From Campylobacterales bacterium (GTDB lineage: Bacteria; Campylobacterota; Campylobacteria; Campylobacterales; Sulfurimonadaceae): DNA of 64,000 bases. The notes beneath the pieces were generated by a model that worked only from the letters and a program-made list of their open reading frames with translations, ran no database searches and was not told the DNA's origin. The DNA is taken from positions 1 through 64,000 of the forward strand of contig JAPLGM010000015.1 in NCBI GenBank assembly GCA_026390165.1, read 5' to 3'. Both the position numbers and the translations under genes were made by a program. Below, one piece after another: positions 18,229 to 26,909 of this stretch. Numbering within the stretch: the first letter of the stretch is position 1; each line of letters begins with the position of its first letter.

Positions 18229-19404
18229 CTACTTTTTCTTTAATTTTGCTTGCTCTAATTCCCAATACTCCATTGCAAACATCTGTGCAAGACTGAGTGA
18301 CGTCCACGCTCCGAGTTGTTCGCTGCTTAAAATTGCCGTAATGGTATGTTCGACAATATCGGCGATAATGCGGGCTTCTTTTTCGTCTTTTCCTAGGGCA
18401 ACCGCGCCTAAGCCTTTGAGTATAGCATAACGGGGAGCGAGGTCGAGGCAAATGTGTGTTTCATTACGGTATTTATTAAAATAGCGTTGATAATCGTCTT
18501 GGAACTCGAGAATACCTGCTTCGATGTCGGTGTCAATCAGTGCAGGAAACGGTTTGATGCGTATAACATGCTCTGGAGTAAGTTCTCCTTGTTTCATTAC
18601 TCGTTTGAGATTCGGGAAAAGAGAGAGCTGTTTCGCTCTTTGGGAGTCTATTAGGATGGGGAAAATTGGACAGTTGCGTAGGGTTGCTACTTCATCGCAG
18701 AGCTTCTTAATACTATCTGTGTTGTTTTCTTTCGGAGATTCTAAACTTGGAAGCACAACATTTTTTTCGAGATAATTTTCAGCTATGGTCACAATAGCAA
18801 TCATCTTTTCGTAGGCGACTTTAGCATCATTATCAAAAGTAAAAACACCGTGATTGAGTAGGATAATCCCCTCTAAGGTTTCCCAATCAATTTCTTGCGT
18901 CACGGTATGGATATGTTTGGCAAGCTCAAATCCAGGCATAACGTAGTCAATGAGGAGCATATTTTTGCCATACAGCTCTTTCATGAGCTCTTTCCCGTTA
19001 GGGGTGTTGGTGAGGGTAACAACGGCATCGGCGTGGGTATGATCGACGTAGGTGAAGGGGAGTATAGCGTGGAGTATCGCTTCGATAGAGGGGTTGGGGA
19101 AGCTTTGATCGCTCATCGCGTCTCGTTGCTCCTTAACCATCTGCATGTCGCTGAGAGTATCACGCTTTGCCATTTCGATAAGGGTATTCAAATCGACAGG
19201 AGAAAATCCTTCTTTTTCGATGGTGTCGAGATTCCACCCTGACCCTTTGACGTACAATATCCCGTCGATTTTTACGGAGGTATTGCCGCCGCCATGGAGG
19301 ACTAAATCTTGGTTTTTACCCAAAAGCTGTGAGGTGTAGACCCGCATTGCTAAAGGATCATTTTCGTAGTTGGAGGCTTGTGTATCGTCAAAGAGACTTT
19401 TCAT
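18229..19404 (-). CDS. Class II aldolase/adducin-family protein (RhaD-type aldolase domain without dehydrogenase)
   Basis: 391 residues. LVLHGGGNTSVK near residue 37 and a zinc site made from HTHAD near residue 138 plus LNHGVFTF further on define a metal-dependent class II aldolase. PSIEAILHAI upstream of HTHAD is the usual catalytic-region helix. The closest architecture I know is the N-terminal aldolase half of the RhaD/YuxG-type fused rhamnulose-1-phosphate aldolase/dehydrogenases, but the short-chain dehydrogenase half is absent. It is divergent from luxS by 97 bases. Retro-aldol cleavage of a phosphorylated deoxy sugar, perhaps phospho-DPD or a related ketose phosphate, is inference. Confidence 0.8.
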   Translation of the reverse strand: MKSLFDDTQASNYENDPLAMRVYTSQLLGKNQDLVLHGGGNTSVKIDGILYVKGSGWNLDTIEKEGFSPVDLNTLIEMAKRDTLSDMQMVKEQRDAMSDQSFPNPSIEAILHAILPFTYVDHTHADAVVTLTNTPNGKELMKELYGKNMLLIDYVMPGFELAKHIHTVTQEIDWETLEGIILLNHGVFTFDNDAKVAYEKMIAIVTIAENYLEKNVVLPSLESPKENNTDSIKKLCDEVATLRNCPIFPILIDSQRAKQLSLFPNLKRVMKQGELTPEHVIRIKPFPALIDTDIEAGILEFQDDYQRYFNKYRNETHICLDLAPRYAILKGLGAVALGKDEKEARIIADIVEHTITAILSSEQLGAWTSLSLAQMFAMEYWELEQAKLKKK

Positions 19405-19501
19405 ATTTTGAGTTCCTCGGGTTAATAATCAAATTATAGCGATGCAAGGATGAAATATGTTACCATTGTCCCAACTAAAGAATGATTTTTAAGGATACCT
19501 A

Positions 19502-20008
19502 ATGCCATTACTCGACAGTTTTACCGTTGACCACACTATTATGCCCGCCCCTGCAGTGCGACGTGCCAAGGGGATGAAGACTCCTCATGGGGATGATATT
19601 ACCGTTTTTGATCTCCGTTTTTGCCGTCCGAATGAGGCGATTTTGTCCCAAGAAGGGATTCATACACTGGAGCATCTGTTCGCAGGATTTATGCGCAACC
19701 ATCTCAACTCGTCCGAAACCGAGGTGATTGATCTTTCTCCGATGGGGTGCCGGACGGGGTTTTATATGAGCGTTATCGGGTGTCCCAGTGAAGAAGAAGT
19801 AGTTAAAGCATGGGAAGCCTCGATGCACGATGTATTAGCCGTTGAGAGCCAAAATGATATTCCAGAACTTAACCTCTACCAATGCGGAACCTATAAGATG
19901 CACTCACTTGAAGATGCCAAGGCAATCGCCGCTGAAGTGTTGCGTAAAGATATCGACATTATGGATAACGACGCGTTGAAACTTGACCTCTCCAAGGTAG
20001 AGCACTAA
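19502..20008 (+). CDS. luxS: S-ribosylhomocysteine lyase LuxS
   Basis: 168 residues, normal length. LuxS cleaves S-ribosylhomocysteine to homocysteine and DPD, the AI-2 precursor, in the activated methyl cycle. The zinc motif [10 protein letters not shown] is near residue 58, the catalytic Cys is in [12 protein letters not shown], and the third zinc ligand Cys is in [17 protein letters not shown] precedes the ATG. The stop codon overlaps the next gene start by one base, and a third gene overlaps that one, so luxS leads a three-gene operon. Confidence 0.97.
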   Translation: MPLLDSFTVDHTIMPAPAVRRAKGMKTPHGDDITVFDLRFCRPNEAILSQEGIHTLEHLFAGFMRNHLNSSETEVIDLSPMGCRTGFYMSVIGCPSEEEVVKAWEASMHDVLAVESQNDIPELNLYQCGTYKMHSLEDAKAIAAEVLRKDIDIMDNDALKLDLSKVEH

Positions 20009-20310
20009 TGTTACTTCTGTTGCCAATGAATGGGGATGATACCCAAGAATCGGAGTTGGTCTCTATTAATGACGCTCTTTTTTGGGCAACGGTGGAGGTT
20101 GATGAGGGGAAAGTGGTCGAGATCAATTTTTATAAAGAGCGCAGTGAAATCGACGGGTGGCTCGATGCAATTATCGTGACGGGCAATTATGAACCTGTGA
20201 TGGAGTTTATTGATAATCAAATGATGGTTTTGGTTGCTCACACCCAACGGACGATTGATGATATTGTCGAAGCGTATCTTTTCAGAGAATTGCACGATTT
20301 GGCACTATGA
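20008..20310 (+). CDS. Small NifX/NafY-fold-like protein downstream of luxS
   Basis: 100 residues, no close match recognised with certainty. The pattern LLLPMNGDD, then ALFWATVEVDEGKVVEINFY, then LDAIIVTGNYEP and TIDDIVEAYL follows the dinitrogenase iron-molybdenum cofactor (NifX/NifB C-terminal) domain: strand, GDD loop, FxxxxVxxGKV strand pair, glycine turn and a final helix. It is translationally coupled to luxS (TAATG) and to the next gene (ATGA). Such domains bind or carry metal clusters, but there are no nitrogenase genes here. Confidence 0.6.
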   Translation: MLLLLPMNGDDTQESELVSINDALFWATVEVDEGKVVEINFYKERSEIDGWLDAIIVTGNYEPVMEFIDNQMMVLVAHTQRTIDDIVEAYLFRELHDLAL

Positions 20311-20786
20311 TTACATCGCTTCTCCATCCGACACCCCATATGAAAATCATGGTGGTGACAAGCCATTTGGACAGTATGACGGAGGAGTTGGGTGATTTTC
20401 TCATCTCTTATGAGGGGTTGATCGATTTTTCGCTTTTTCCGGGGGATCATCAGAGTCTAACCCATACCGCTTTTCATAAAACCTTTATGATCAAAGATTA
20501 TAAATCTTCCGCTGGGGGAATTCCACGCGATTACGCTTGCATCATTGTGCAGGATGTGTTGCATCTGCACGAATCTCCGCGCAAATTTTTAGAGCTTATT
20601 TACCGAACGTTACTTAACTCCTCTGAAATTATCATTGTTCAAAAAAACGGTTCTATGTCAATCGCTGAGGTCGAATCGCTCCTCGATCAGGTTGAATTTC
20701 GCGCGATCAATGCGATTTCCGATTTGATCGATGGGTATGAAGTGATTGTTGCTAAAAAGATGCACATGTGGGGAAATGGATTGTAA
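20307..20786 (+). CDS. Conserved protein with methyltransferase-like C-terminal pattern
   Basis: 159 residues, not confidently assigned. The middle segment DYACIIVQDVLHLHESPRKF resembles motif IV and V of class I SAM methyltransferases, and EIIIVQKNG fits the next strand, but the glycine-rich SAM loop is missing. It may therefore be a degenerate or regulatory relative. It is the third gene of the luxS operon, with a four-base overlap, and may have a role in the activated methyl cycle (inference). Confidence 0.55.
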   Translation: MITSLLHPTPHMKIMVVTSHLDSMTEELGDFLISYEGLIDFSLFPGDHQSLTHTAFHKTFMIKDYKSSAGGIPRDYACIIVQDVLHLHESPRKFLELIYRTLLNSSEIIIVQKNGSMSIAEVESLLDQVEFRAINAISDLIDGYEVIVAKKMHMWGNGL

Positions 20787-20854
20787 ATTAAATATAATAG
20801 ACTTGTTATTGTTAGTTAGATATACTTTTAATTAATAAGGAATAAGGAATCAAC

Positions 20855-22471
20855 ATGTCAACCATAAGAGCAAAGCTTTTAATCCTCGTTTCCGTTCTCT
20901 CTTTCGTTGCAATCATTGTCGCTTTGATGGGGGTGTCGGGGATGAGAGGGTGCAACAGTAATTTTAAAGATGTCTATGATAATCGTATTCTCCCTCTCAA
21001 TCAGCTCAAAGTGGTAGCGGATATGTATGCGGTCAACATTGTCGATACGACACACAAAGCACGAAATGGCAACCTTACCACACAAGAGGCCATTTCCAAT
21101 ATTCATCAAGCGCAAGAAAAAATTGCCAAAGAGTGGGGCGCATATGCGGCTACTAAATTGACTCCTGAAGAGGAAATACTTGCGAATGAGGCGAAAGAGC
21201 GGTTCGTAATTGCCGATAAAGGGGTTGAAAAATTGTTGGCTCTTCTTGAGTCGGGTAATTTAGACGGTGTCGCTGCATTTTCGATAAAAGAGCTTTATCC
21301 AACCATCGATCCAATCAGTGAAACGATTGGAAAACTCGTAACCCTTCAGCTCAAAGAAGCGGATAAAGGGTATAGAGCCTCTGAATCCGCCTACGATTCG
21401 GCATTTATTGTCAATATTATGATCCTTCTTATCGGATTGGGGGTGAGTGGAGTTTTGGCATGGATAATGGTCGGTTCTATCAACCATTCAACGAGTAGCT
21501 TTAGTAATACGATGAATATGATTTCCAGTAATAAAGATTTAACCCGTACCATCGATCATCGAACTGATGATGAACTTAAAGTGATTTCGCAAGCGTTCAA
21601 TGAATTGATGAGTTCGGTTCAAAAAGCGATGGGAGATGCAAAACGCTCTTCCAGTGAAAATGCTGCTGTTGCAGAAGAGCTGTTTGCTACTAGTACCCAA
21701 ATCGGCAGACGCAGCGAAGAGACGGCAAGAGCAATGGAACAGGCTCTAAAAGTCTCCAATGAGGTTTCTGAAATTCTGAAACAGGGAGAAGAGGGATCAC
21801 GCAAGACGGGTGAGACAATCAAAAATGCGTCACTTCAAGTTTCGAATGTTGCTCACGATGTATTGGAAGTCTCTGGATCACTTCAAAGGGTTGTTGAAGA
21901 ACAGATGGAGTTGGCACAAAGATTGGAACGCCTCTCTAATGAAGCTCAGCAGGTCAAAGTGGTTCTTGCTGTTATCAGTGATATTGCCGACCAAACAAAT
22001 CTGTTAGCATTAAATGCAGCAATCGAAGCAGCGCGGGCAGGGGAACATGGACGGGGATTTGCCGTTGTTGCCGATGAAGTGCGTAAACTGGCAGAACGTA
22101 CCCAAAAATCGTTGAGTGAAAGCAATGCGACGGTCTCTATTATCGTCCAATCGGTGACGGATGCAACTGAAATGATGTCCAACAGTGCTCAGGAGATTAA
22201 ACGACTGGGTGAGCATGCCCAAGGGGTAGAGCATGTTATGAGTCAAAGTGTAAGAGAAATTGCCCAAGCGGCAGAACTGGCCGTTCAAACAGCAAAAGAT
22301 GCGGGGATTGGAGTAGAAAAAACCAATGAGATGCGGGGACAAATGGGATCAATTACAGCATTGGCGGCTACTAATGCCCGCAGTGTTGAGGAGGTTGCGG
22401 CGGCTGTAGAACATTTGGCAAAACTCTCTGAAGGGCTTAATACTACGTTGGAAAAATTTAAAACGGCTTGA
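20855..22471 (+). CDS. Methyl-accepting chemotaxis protein
   Basis: 538 residues. TM1 lies near 8-28, a roughly 150-residue periplasmic four-helix-bundle type sensor follows (4HB_MCP-like), TM2 lies near 183-206, then HAMP and a long signalling coiled coil. The hairpin tip contains [20 protein letters not shown] and [11 protein letters not shown], the CheA/CheW contact region. No C-terminal pentapeptide for CheR tethering is visible. cheB and cheR follow directly, so adaptation enzymes are co-expressed. AATAAGGAAT precedes the ATG. Confidence 0.95.
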   Translation: MSTIRAKLLILVSVLSFVAIIVALMGVSGMRGCNSNFKDVYDNRILPLNQLKVVADMYAVNIVDTTHKARNGNLTTQEAISNIHQAQEKIAKEWGAYAATKLTPEEEILANEAKERFVIADKGVEKLLALLESGNLDGVAAFSIKELYPTIDPISETIGKLVTLQLKEADKGYRASESAYDSAFIVNIMILLIGLGVSGVLAWIMVGSINHSTSSFSNTMNMISSNKDLTRTIDHRTDDELKVISQAFNELMSSVQKAMGDAKRSSSENAAVAEELFATSTQIGRRSEETARAMEQALKVSNEVSEILKQGEEGSRKTGETIKNASLQVSNVAHDVLEVSGSLQRVVEEQMELAQRLERLSNEAQQVKVVLAVISDIADQTNLLALNAAIEAARAGEHGRGFAVVADEVRKLAERTQKSLSESNATVSIIVQSVTDATEMMSNSAQEIKRLGEHAQGVEHVMSQSVREIAQAAELAVQTAKDAGIGVEKTNEMRGQMGSITALAATNARSVEEVAAAVEHLAKLSEGLNTTLEKFKTA

Positions 22472-22473
22472 TA

Positions 22474-23049
22474 ATGCCTCATAAAATCATCCTTATCGGT
22501 GCCTCGACAGGGGGACCTGGACGACTTCATACCATTTTAGAAAACTTACCGCATAATTTTGACGCAACTATTATTATTGCGCAACATATGATCTCCCACT
22601 TTATTCCCAGTTTTGTCAAACAACTCTCTTCTATTACACCTCTTGAAGTAAAAGGGGTGTTTGATGGAATGGAGATTCTCCCTTCCTCTGTCTATATTTG
22701 TTCAGGGGAATGTCAACTTATAGAGAAAAGAGGGGGTATCCAGTTTGTACACAATGACCCTTCCTCTCTATTGTATTCCCCCGATGTGAATACGCTCTTT
22801 TTATCAGTGGCTAAACTCTCTGGATCGATTCAGAAAATGGGGATAATCTTGACAGGTATCGGGGATGATGGTGCACTGGGTTCGAAAGCCCTTTTTGAAG
22901 CGGGTGGGAGATGTATGTTTGAGAGTGAGGAGAGTGCTGCTGTTTATGGGATGCCGCGATGTGCGATCGAGTTAGTTCCGCAAGCCGATGTAGGGTCGAT
23001 GCCGCAAATTATTCAGGCAATCCGCCGTTTTGGAGAGAACCGTGTTTAG
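22474..23049 (+). CDS. cheB: Chemotaxis methylesterase CheB (receiver-less)
   Basis: 191-residue CheB catalytic domain alone. The serine nucleophile is in GASTGGPG, the His in IIAQHM and the Asp in LTGIGDDGALGSKA, giving the complete triad. The N-terminal phosphoreceiver found in enterobacterial CheB is missing, as in Campylobacter. The track frame would allow a TTG start six bases earlier inside the MCP stop; ATG at 22474 is preferred. It removes methyl groups from MCPs; regulation must come from elsewhere. Confidence 0.92.
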   Translation: MPHKIILIGASTGGPGRLHTILENLPHNFDATIIIAQHMISHFIPSFVKQLSSITPLEVKGVFDGMEILPSSVYICSGECQLIEKRGGIQFVHNDPSSLLYSPDVNTLFLSVAKLSGSIQKMGIILTGIGDDGALGSKALFEAGGRCMFESEESAAVYGMPRCAIELVPQADVGSMPQIIQAIRRFGENRV

Positions 23050-23881
23050 CTGGTTTAAACGTAAAAGAGAATCATTAGCTCCAATCGAACGCATACGTAC
23101 AGAAGATTTTACGAAGACGACAGAGCTTTATCACTATTTTACGAATTTAACGGGGATCCATTTTGATCAAAAAGAGTCAATTACAACCCCAAAATTGATC
23201 CGTTTTGCCCAAGGGCAGGGGTGCAACTCTTTTGGTGAATTGATGGAAAAATTAAGGTCGGATTCAAGCGTGAGGGAAGCGTTGATCAATCTTCTGACCG
23301 TGAATGAAACCTATTTTTTTCGGGAAAAAGGGCAGCTTGATTTTTTGGCGCATCATAGTTGCATGGTATCAACTCCGTTACGTATTTTATGTGCTCCCGG
23401 ATCGAGCGGGGAAGAGGCATATTCGATTGCCATTATTTTAGCCGAGAGTGATTTCCCTCTCTCCCATGTGCAGATTGTCTCTATCGATATTAATACGGAA
23501 GCCACAAACCGTGCGCGTGCAGGGGTTTATACTAACAGAGCATTGCATCGTCTCCCCGCCCCTCTCAAAGAGCGCTACTTTGTCGCGGAGGGAACTTCTT
23601 ATCGTGTGGATGAGACGATCAAAAAAGTCGTTGATTTCCGCTCCTGTAATATTTTTGAGGCGGAATTTCTGGAGCTGGGTTTTTTTGATACTATTTTTTC
23701 GAGAAATATGCTCATTTATTTCGATCTGCCTACGATAGAAAAAGCGGTTAATCAGTTAAAAAAAGCTGCTCGTAACGATCAAACCCTCTTTTTCTTCGGA
23801 CACGCAGACCTCCTTACTACTCCATCGGGTTTAGAGAGCCGTGTTGAAGAGGGGATCAAATATTATACGTTAAAAAAATAA
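23042..23881 (+). CDS. cheR: Chemotaxis methyltransferase CheR
   Basis: 279 residues. The N-terminal helical domain contains LLTVNETYFFRE, a hallmark of CheR, and the SAM domain shows ILCAPGSSGEEAYSIA, SIDINTEATNRARAGVY and FSRNMLIYFD. It methylates glutamates of chemoreceptors using SAM. I choose the GTG at 23042 because GGAGAG lies four bases upstream; a TTG at 23030 is less likely. It overlaps the end of cheB by eight bases, giving tight coupling. Confidence 0.93.
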   Translation: MFSWFKRKRESLAPIERIRTEDFTKTTELYHYFTNLTGIHFDQKESITTPKLIRFAQGQGCNSFGELMEKLRSDSSVREALINLLTVNETYFFREKGQLDFLAHHSCMVSTPLRILCAPGSSGEEAYSIAIILAESDFPLSHVQIVSIDINTEATNRARAGVYTNRALHRLPAPLKERYFVAEGTSYRVDETIKKVVDFRSCNIFEAEFLELGFFDTIFSRNMLIYFDLPTIEKAVNQLKKAARNDQTLFFFGHADLLTTPSGLESRVEEGIKYYTLKK

Positions 23882-23902
23882 CGACGACAAGGGATAGATG
23901 AT

Positions 23903-24634
23903 ATGCAATGGATAAAAAGTAATGATGGAAGCTACACAGCTTTTAGTGCTGAATATAATGAACACTACCATTCGACCAAAGACGGCGCATTGAATGAATC
24001 ATTGAAAAAACATATCGAACCCGCTTTTGCATTGCATGAGAATAGAGATCATCTCAAAATCATTGATATTTGTTTTGGGCTTGGATGGAATACGTTAGCG
24101 ACTCTCTATTATCGGGACACCTATTGTCCCGATACAACGCTGGAGATAGTTTCCCCTGAACTCGATGGAGAGTTGGTGGCTTCGTTGGTTGATTTTCCCT
24201 ATCCGGATATTTTTGAACCGTATAAAACTATCATAAAGGCTCTTTCGCAAGAAGGGGAATACAAAGACGATCGAACCTCGATTCGGGTTGAAATTACCGA
24301 TGCTCGAATTGCGATGCGTGAGTTGAGCGGAGAGTGGGATGTTTGTTATCAAGATGCGTTTAGTCCACAATCAAATCCTGCATTGTGGACGAGAGAATAT
24401 TTTGCCGATGTGAGACGGCTGATGGGGGATGAGGGGATTGTCACGACCTATTCGACGGCATTGGCAACACGGCTTGCCCTTTATGAAAATGGGTTTAATC
24501 TTTATCTCAATGCAGGTGAGGGGTATCGCAATGCAACGGTTGCCTCACGCCGAGAGTTAGAGAAGTTTGAAAAAGTGGATATGGAACATAAGAAGAGGTG
24601 TAATCCTGATGCGGCGAGTTTGAGGGATGCGTGA
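23903..24634 (+). CDS. MnmC-like tRNA 5-methylaminomethyl-2-thiouridine methyltransferase domain protein
   Basis: 243 residues matching the MnmC2/DUF752 methyltransferase domain without the FAD oxidase half. SAM-binding IDICFGLGWNTLATLYY is near residue 53, and YQDAFSPQSNPALWT is the family signature (DxFxPxxNPxxW). The N-terminus reads TAFSAEYNEHYHSTKDGAL, matching the MnmC start SxxFDDVYFS.. with its histidine-rich turn. It probably completes the mnm5 wobble-uridine modification begun by MnmE/MnmG; mnmG is 20 kb away in this window. Confidence 0.82.
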   Translation: MQWIKSNDGSYTAFSAEYNEHYHSTKDGALNESLKKHIEPAFALHENRDHLKIIDICFGLGWNTLATLYYRDTYCPDTTLEIVSPELDGELVASLVDFPYPDIFEPYKTIIKALSQEGEYKDDRTSIRVEITDARIAMRELSGEWDVCYQDAFSPQSNPALWTREYFADVRRLMGDEGIVTTYSTALATRLALYENGFNLYLNAGEGYRNATVASRRELEKFEKVDMEHKKRCNPDAASLRDA

Positions 24635-24642
24635 AAATTAAC

Positions 24643-24674
24643 TTATCATAATAATAGTTATGATAATAACTATT
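24643..24674. promoter_or_regulatory. Overlapping palindromes, probable MarR operator
   Basis: Two interlocked inverted repeats precede marR: TTATCATAA...TTATGATAA (24643-24666, six-base spacer) and AATAGTTAT-GATA-ATAACTATT (24653-24674). Nine-base arms with AT-rich centres fit a winged-helix MarR dimer site, about 50 bases before the start codon, so autorepression of the efflux operon is likely. Confidence 0.65.
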
Positions 24675-24722
24675 TAAGCTCACCTGCTCTACAATTCCTG
24701 AAATTTTTTACAAAGGATTGTT

Positions 24723-25169
24723 ATGAGTTTCGAATCTGACAAGTCGATAGCCTTTCTCATCGCCAAAGCGCGAAACATTCTCAAAAATGAGTTCGAGAAG
24801 GAGCTGAAATCCTATAAGCTCTCCTATGCCCATCGTGTTATTCTTATCCGGTTATCTGAAAAAGAGGGGTTGACCCAAAAAGAACTGGCACAAGATACCT
24901 ATTTTGAACAATCCAACCTTACCCTTATGCTTGATAAACTTGAGCTAAAAGGGTTAGTAAAACGCTCTGCCAAAGAGAATGATCGAAGAGCCTACATCGT
25001 CACAATAACCCCTGAGGGTAAAAAGCTCGTAGATCTCCTTGTTCAAATGGGTGAAGATGTGATGGAGAAGGCATTAAATGGATTAAATAGTGAGCAAAAA
25101 GAGGGACTTTCCCAAATGCTCCAAATGATCTATGAAAATTTGAAAACACAAAAGGAAGTCGAATTATGA
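24723..25169 (+). CDS. MarR-family transcriptional regulator
   Basis: 148 residues with the winged helix-turn-helix of MarR: EKEGLTQKELAQDTYFEQSNLTLMLDKLELKGLVKR as helix-turn-helix region, followed by the wing NDRRAYIVTITPEG with the conserved DRR. It is the first gene of an efflux operon and is preceded by palindromes suited to a MarR dimer. It should release DNA on binding a phenolic or other lipophilic ligand. The stop overlaps the next start (ATGA). Confidence 0.92.
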   Translation: MSFESDKSIAFLIAKARNILKNEFEKELKSYKLSYAHRVILIRLSEKEGLTQKELAQDTYFEQSNLTLMLDKLELKGLVKRSAKENDRRAYIVTITPEGKKLVDLLVQMGEDVMEKALNGLNSEQKEGLSQMLQMIYENLKTQKEVEL

Positions 25170-25468
25170 TAAAGCTGTCTACTGTTATTGTCCCTATTAT
25201 GGTTGTGGTTTCATCCTGTTTTGCCGATGCGTATCAAGATGGTCAAAAAGCGTTGGAGAATAAAATCTCTTCTGAAGCAGCGGCACTCTTTGAAAAAGCA
25301 TGTGATAGTGGCAATGCTAAAGGGTGTTTTGAACTGGGGCTACTGTATGAAAAAGGGGATGGCGTCGTACAAAATAAGTACAAAGCTGTTTCGCTCTATA
25401 CGCAAGCGTGTCGTGGCGGTGAAGCATACGGATGCAGTAATATTAGTTTGATGTATGACACGCCATAA
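25166..25468 (+). CDS. Short secreted Sel1/Hcp-like repeat protein
   Basis: 100 residues with a signal peptide (MIKLSTVIVPIMVVVSSCFA). Two Sel1-like repeats carry paired cysteines, ACDSGNAKGCFELGLLY and ACRGGEAYGCSNISLMY, the disulfide spacing of Helicobacter cysteine-rich proteins. Normal Hcp proteins have four or more repeats, so this one is minimal or shortened at the C-terminus, where it stops just as the next gene begins. It is translationally coupled between marR and the efflux channel gene, an unexpected position for it. Confidence 0.75.
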   Translation: MIKLSTVIVPIMVVVSSCFADAYQDGQKALENKISSEAAALFEKACDSGNAKGCFELGLLYEKGDGVVQNKYKAVSLYTQACRGGEAYGCSNISLMYDTP

Positions 25469-25478
25469 AGGATGTATT

Positions 25479-26909
25479 GTGTACTCTAAAATAGTGGCGA
25501 CAGTCTGTTTGCCCCTTTTACTATTAAGCGGATGTGTCCCCAAGATTGATAAGGTTATCCCGATTTCTGAAGCATCCGTACAAAGCGATTTGGAAAAAAA
25601 TCTTGTTGAATTTGATGATACAAAGCTTGTAAAAGAGTGGTGGAGAGGATACGGCGATGAGCAGTTGAATACCATCATCGACGAAGCTCTGGGAAGTGCT
25701 CCTGCCCTTAAAAGCATTGAATCACGATACGCACAAGCCAGCACCATCATCGAGTCGGTACAATCCCATAATCTCCCCCATATTGGTACGAATGCAAGCG
25801 TACTCCATCAACGCTTTAGTGAAAACCACATTTTCCCGCCACCGTTGGGAGGAGGCACTTATAATCAATACCAACCCTCATTGACACTGGATTACGATTT
25901 TGACTTTTGGAATGAACGGGGTTCTCGTATTCTTGCGGCTACAAACAGTGCTTTTGCCCAAAGAGCCTCCATAGAAGCAACCAAAATAGCCCTCTCAAGT
26001 GCACTTTGCGAAACCTACCTCTCGTGGAACATTGATGAGGAGAAGCTAAGAGTATTAAACGCTTTGGAGCAAACCACCCTAGAAGAGCAAAAAATCATTA
26101 CAAAGCAGTATCGGTTGGGGTTGATTGATGCGGTTGCCATCAACGACACAAAAAGCTCTCTTTCGAAAATTGCCCAACGCAGTGAGGAGCTGAAACGTTC
26201 TATAGAGGGGAAGAAAGAGGCTCTTTGTGTTCTTGCGGGATTTCTCCCCTCTCGTGCCAATGCGCTAAAAACTCCCCATATCGATGAGACGTTTACTCTC
26301 CCACTGCCCAAAGAGGTTATGCTGGGTCTCATAGCCCACCGTCCCGACGTTGCCATAGCAAAATATACAGCGCTGAGTAAAAGCCATACGATAGAGGAGA
26401 AAAAAGGGCAGTTTTATCCCAATATCAGCCTCTCGGGACTCATTGGATTTACCTCATTTAGCTGGACTAAACTTTTCGATCACTCCTCTTTTACCCCTTC
26501 TGCAGGGATTGCCCTCTCCTTGCCGTTACTCGATTGGGGAGAGAGAAAGGCGAATTTGCAAAACAGCGTCAGTGATTATAACGCTTCGGTTTATGAGTAC
26601 AACGCAGTGGTTATCAAAGCGGCAAATGAGGTGGTAATGCTTCTTAAACAATCCAAACATTTAGAGTCTCAACGACAACTCCACAACGATGAGATGATCG
26701 CTAAAAAAGGGAATGTGGAAATTGCACGCAAAAAACGGTTAAAAGGATTAAGTAATAAAATTCCCTATCTCTTGGCACAAAAAGTCGTACAGGAAGGGGA
26801 GATTGAAACCCTATCGTTGAAAGAGATGAAATCATCGCTTCAAGTCGATTTGATCAAAGCGCTCGGGGGTGGATACACCGATAAAGAGGATACCAATGCG
26901 AGCCGATAA
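25479..26909 (+). CDS. Outer-membrane efflux channel lipoprotein (NodT/OprM family)
   Basis: 476 residues. A lipobox LLLLSGC sits near residue 16 and the body has two outer-membrane-efflux-protein repeats of long helices (SALCETYLSWNIDEEKLRVL; AVVIKAANEVVMLLKQSKH). NISLSGLIGF and GIALSLPLLDWGERKANL are typical TolC/NodT landmarks. I choose GTG at 25479 with AAAGGA six bases upstream over an ATG at 25455 inside the previous gene. It forms the outer-membrane exit for the FUSC pump encoded next. Confidence 0.88.
   Translation: MYSKIVATVCLPLLLLSGCVPKIDKVIPISEASVQSDLEKNLVEFDDTKLVKEWWRGYGDEQLNTIIDEALGSAPALKSIESRYAQASTIIESVQSHNLPHIGTNASVLHQRFSENHIFPPPLGGGTYNQYQPSLTLDYDFDFWNERGSRILAATNSAFAQRASIEATKIALSSALCETYLSWNIDEEKLRVLNALEQTTLEEQKIITKQYRLGLIDAVAINDTKSSLSKIAQRSEELKRSIEGKKEALCVLAGFLPSRANALKTPHIDETFTLPLPKEVMLGLIAHRPDVAIAKYTALSKSHTIEEKKGQFYPNISLSGLIGFTSFSWTKLFDHSSFTPSAGIALSLPLLDWGERKANLQNSVSDYNASVYEYNAVVIKAANEVVMLLKQSKHLESQRQLHNDEMIAKKGNVEIARKKRLKGLSNKIPYLLAQKVVQEGEIETLSLKEMKSSLQVDLIKALGGGYTDKEDTNASR

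Noticed and set aside
22468-22473. Extended TTG start for cheB
   Set aside because: It overlaps the MCP stop and adds only two residues; the ATG at 22474 is simpler.
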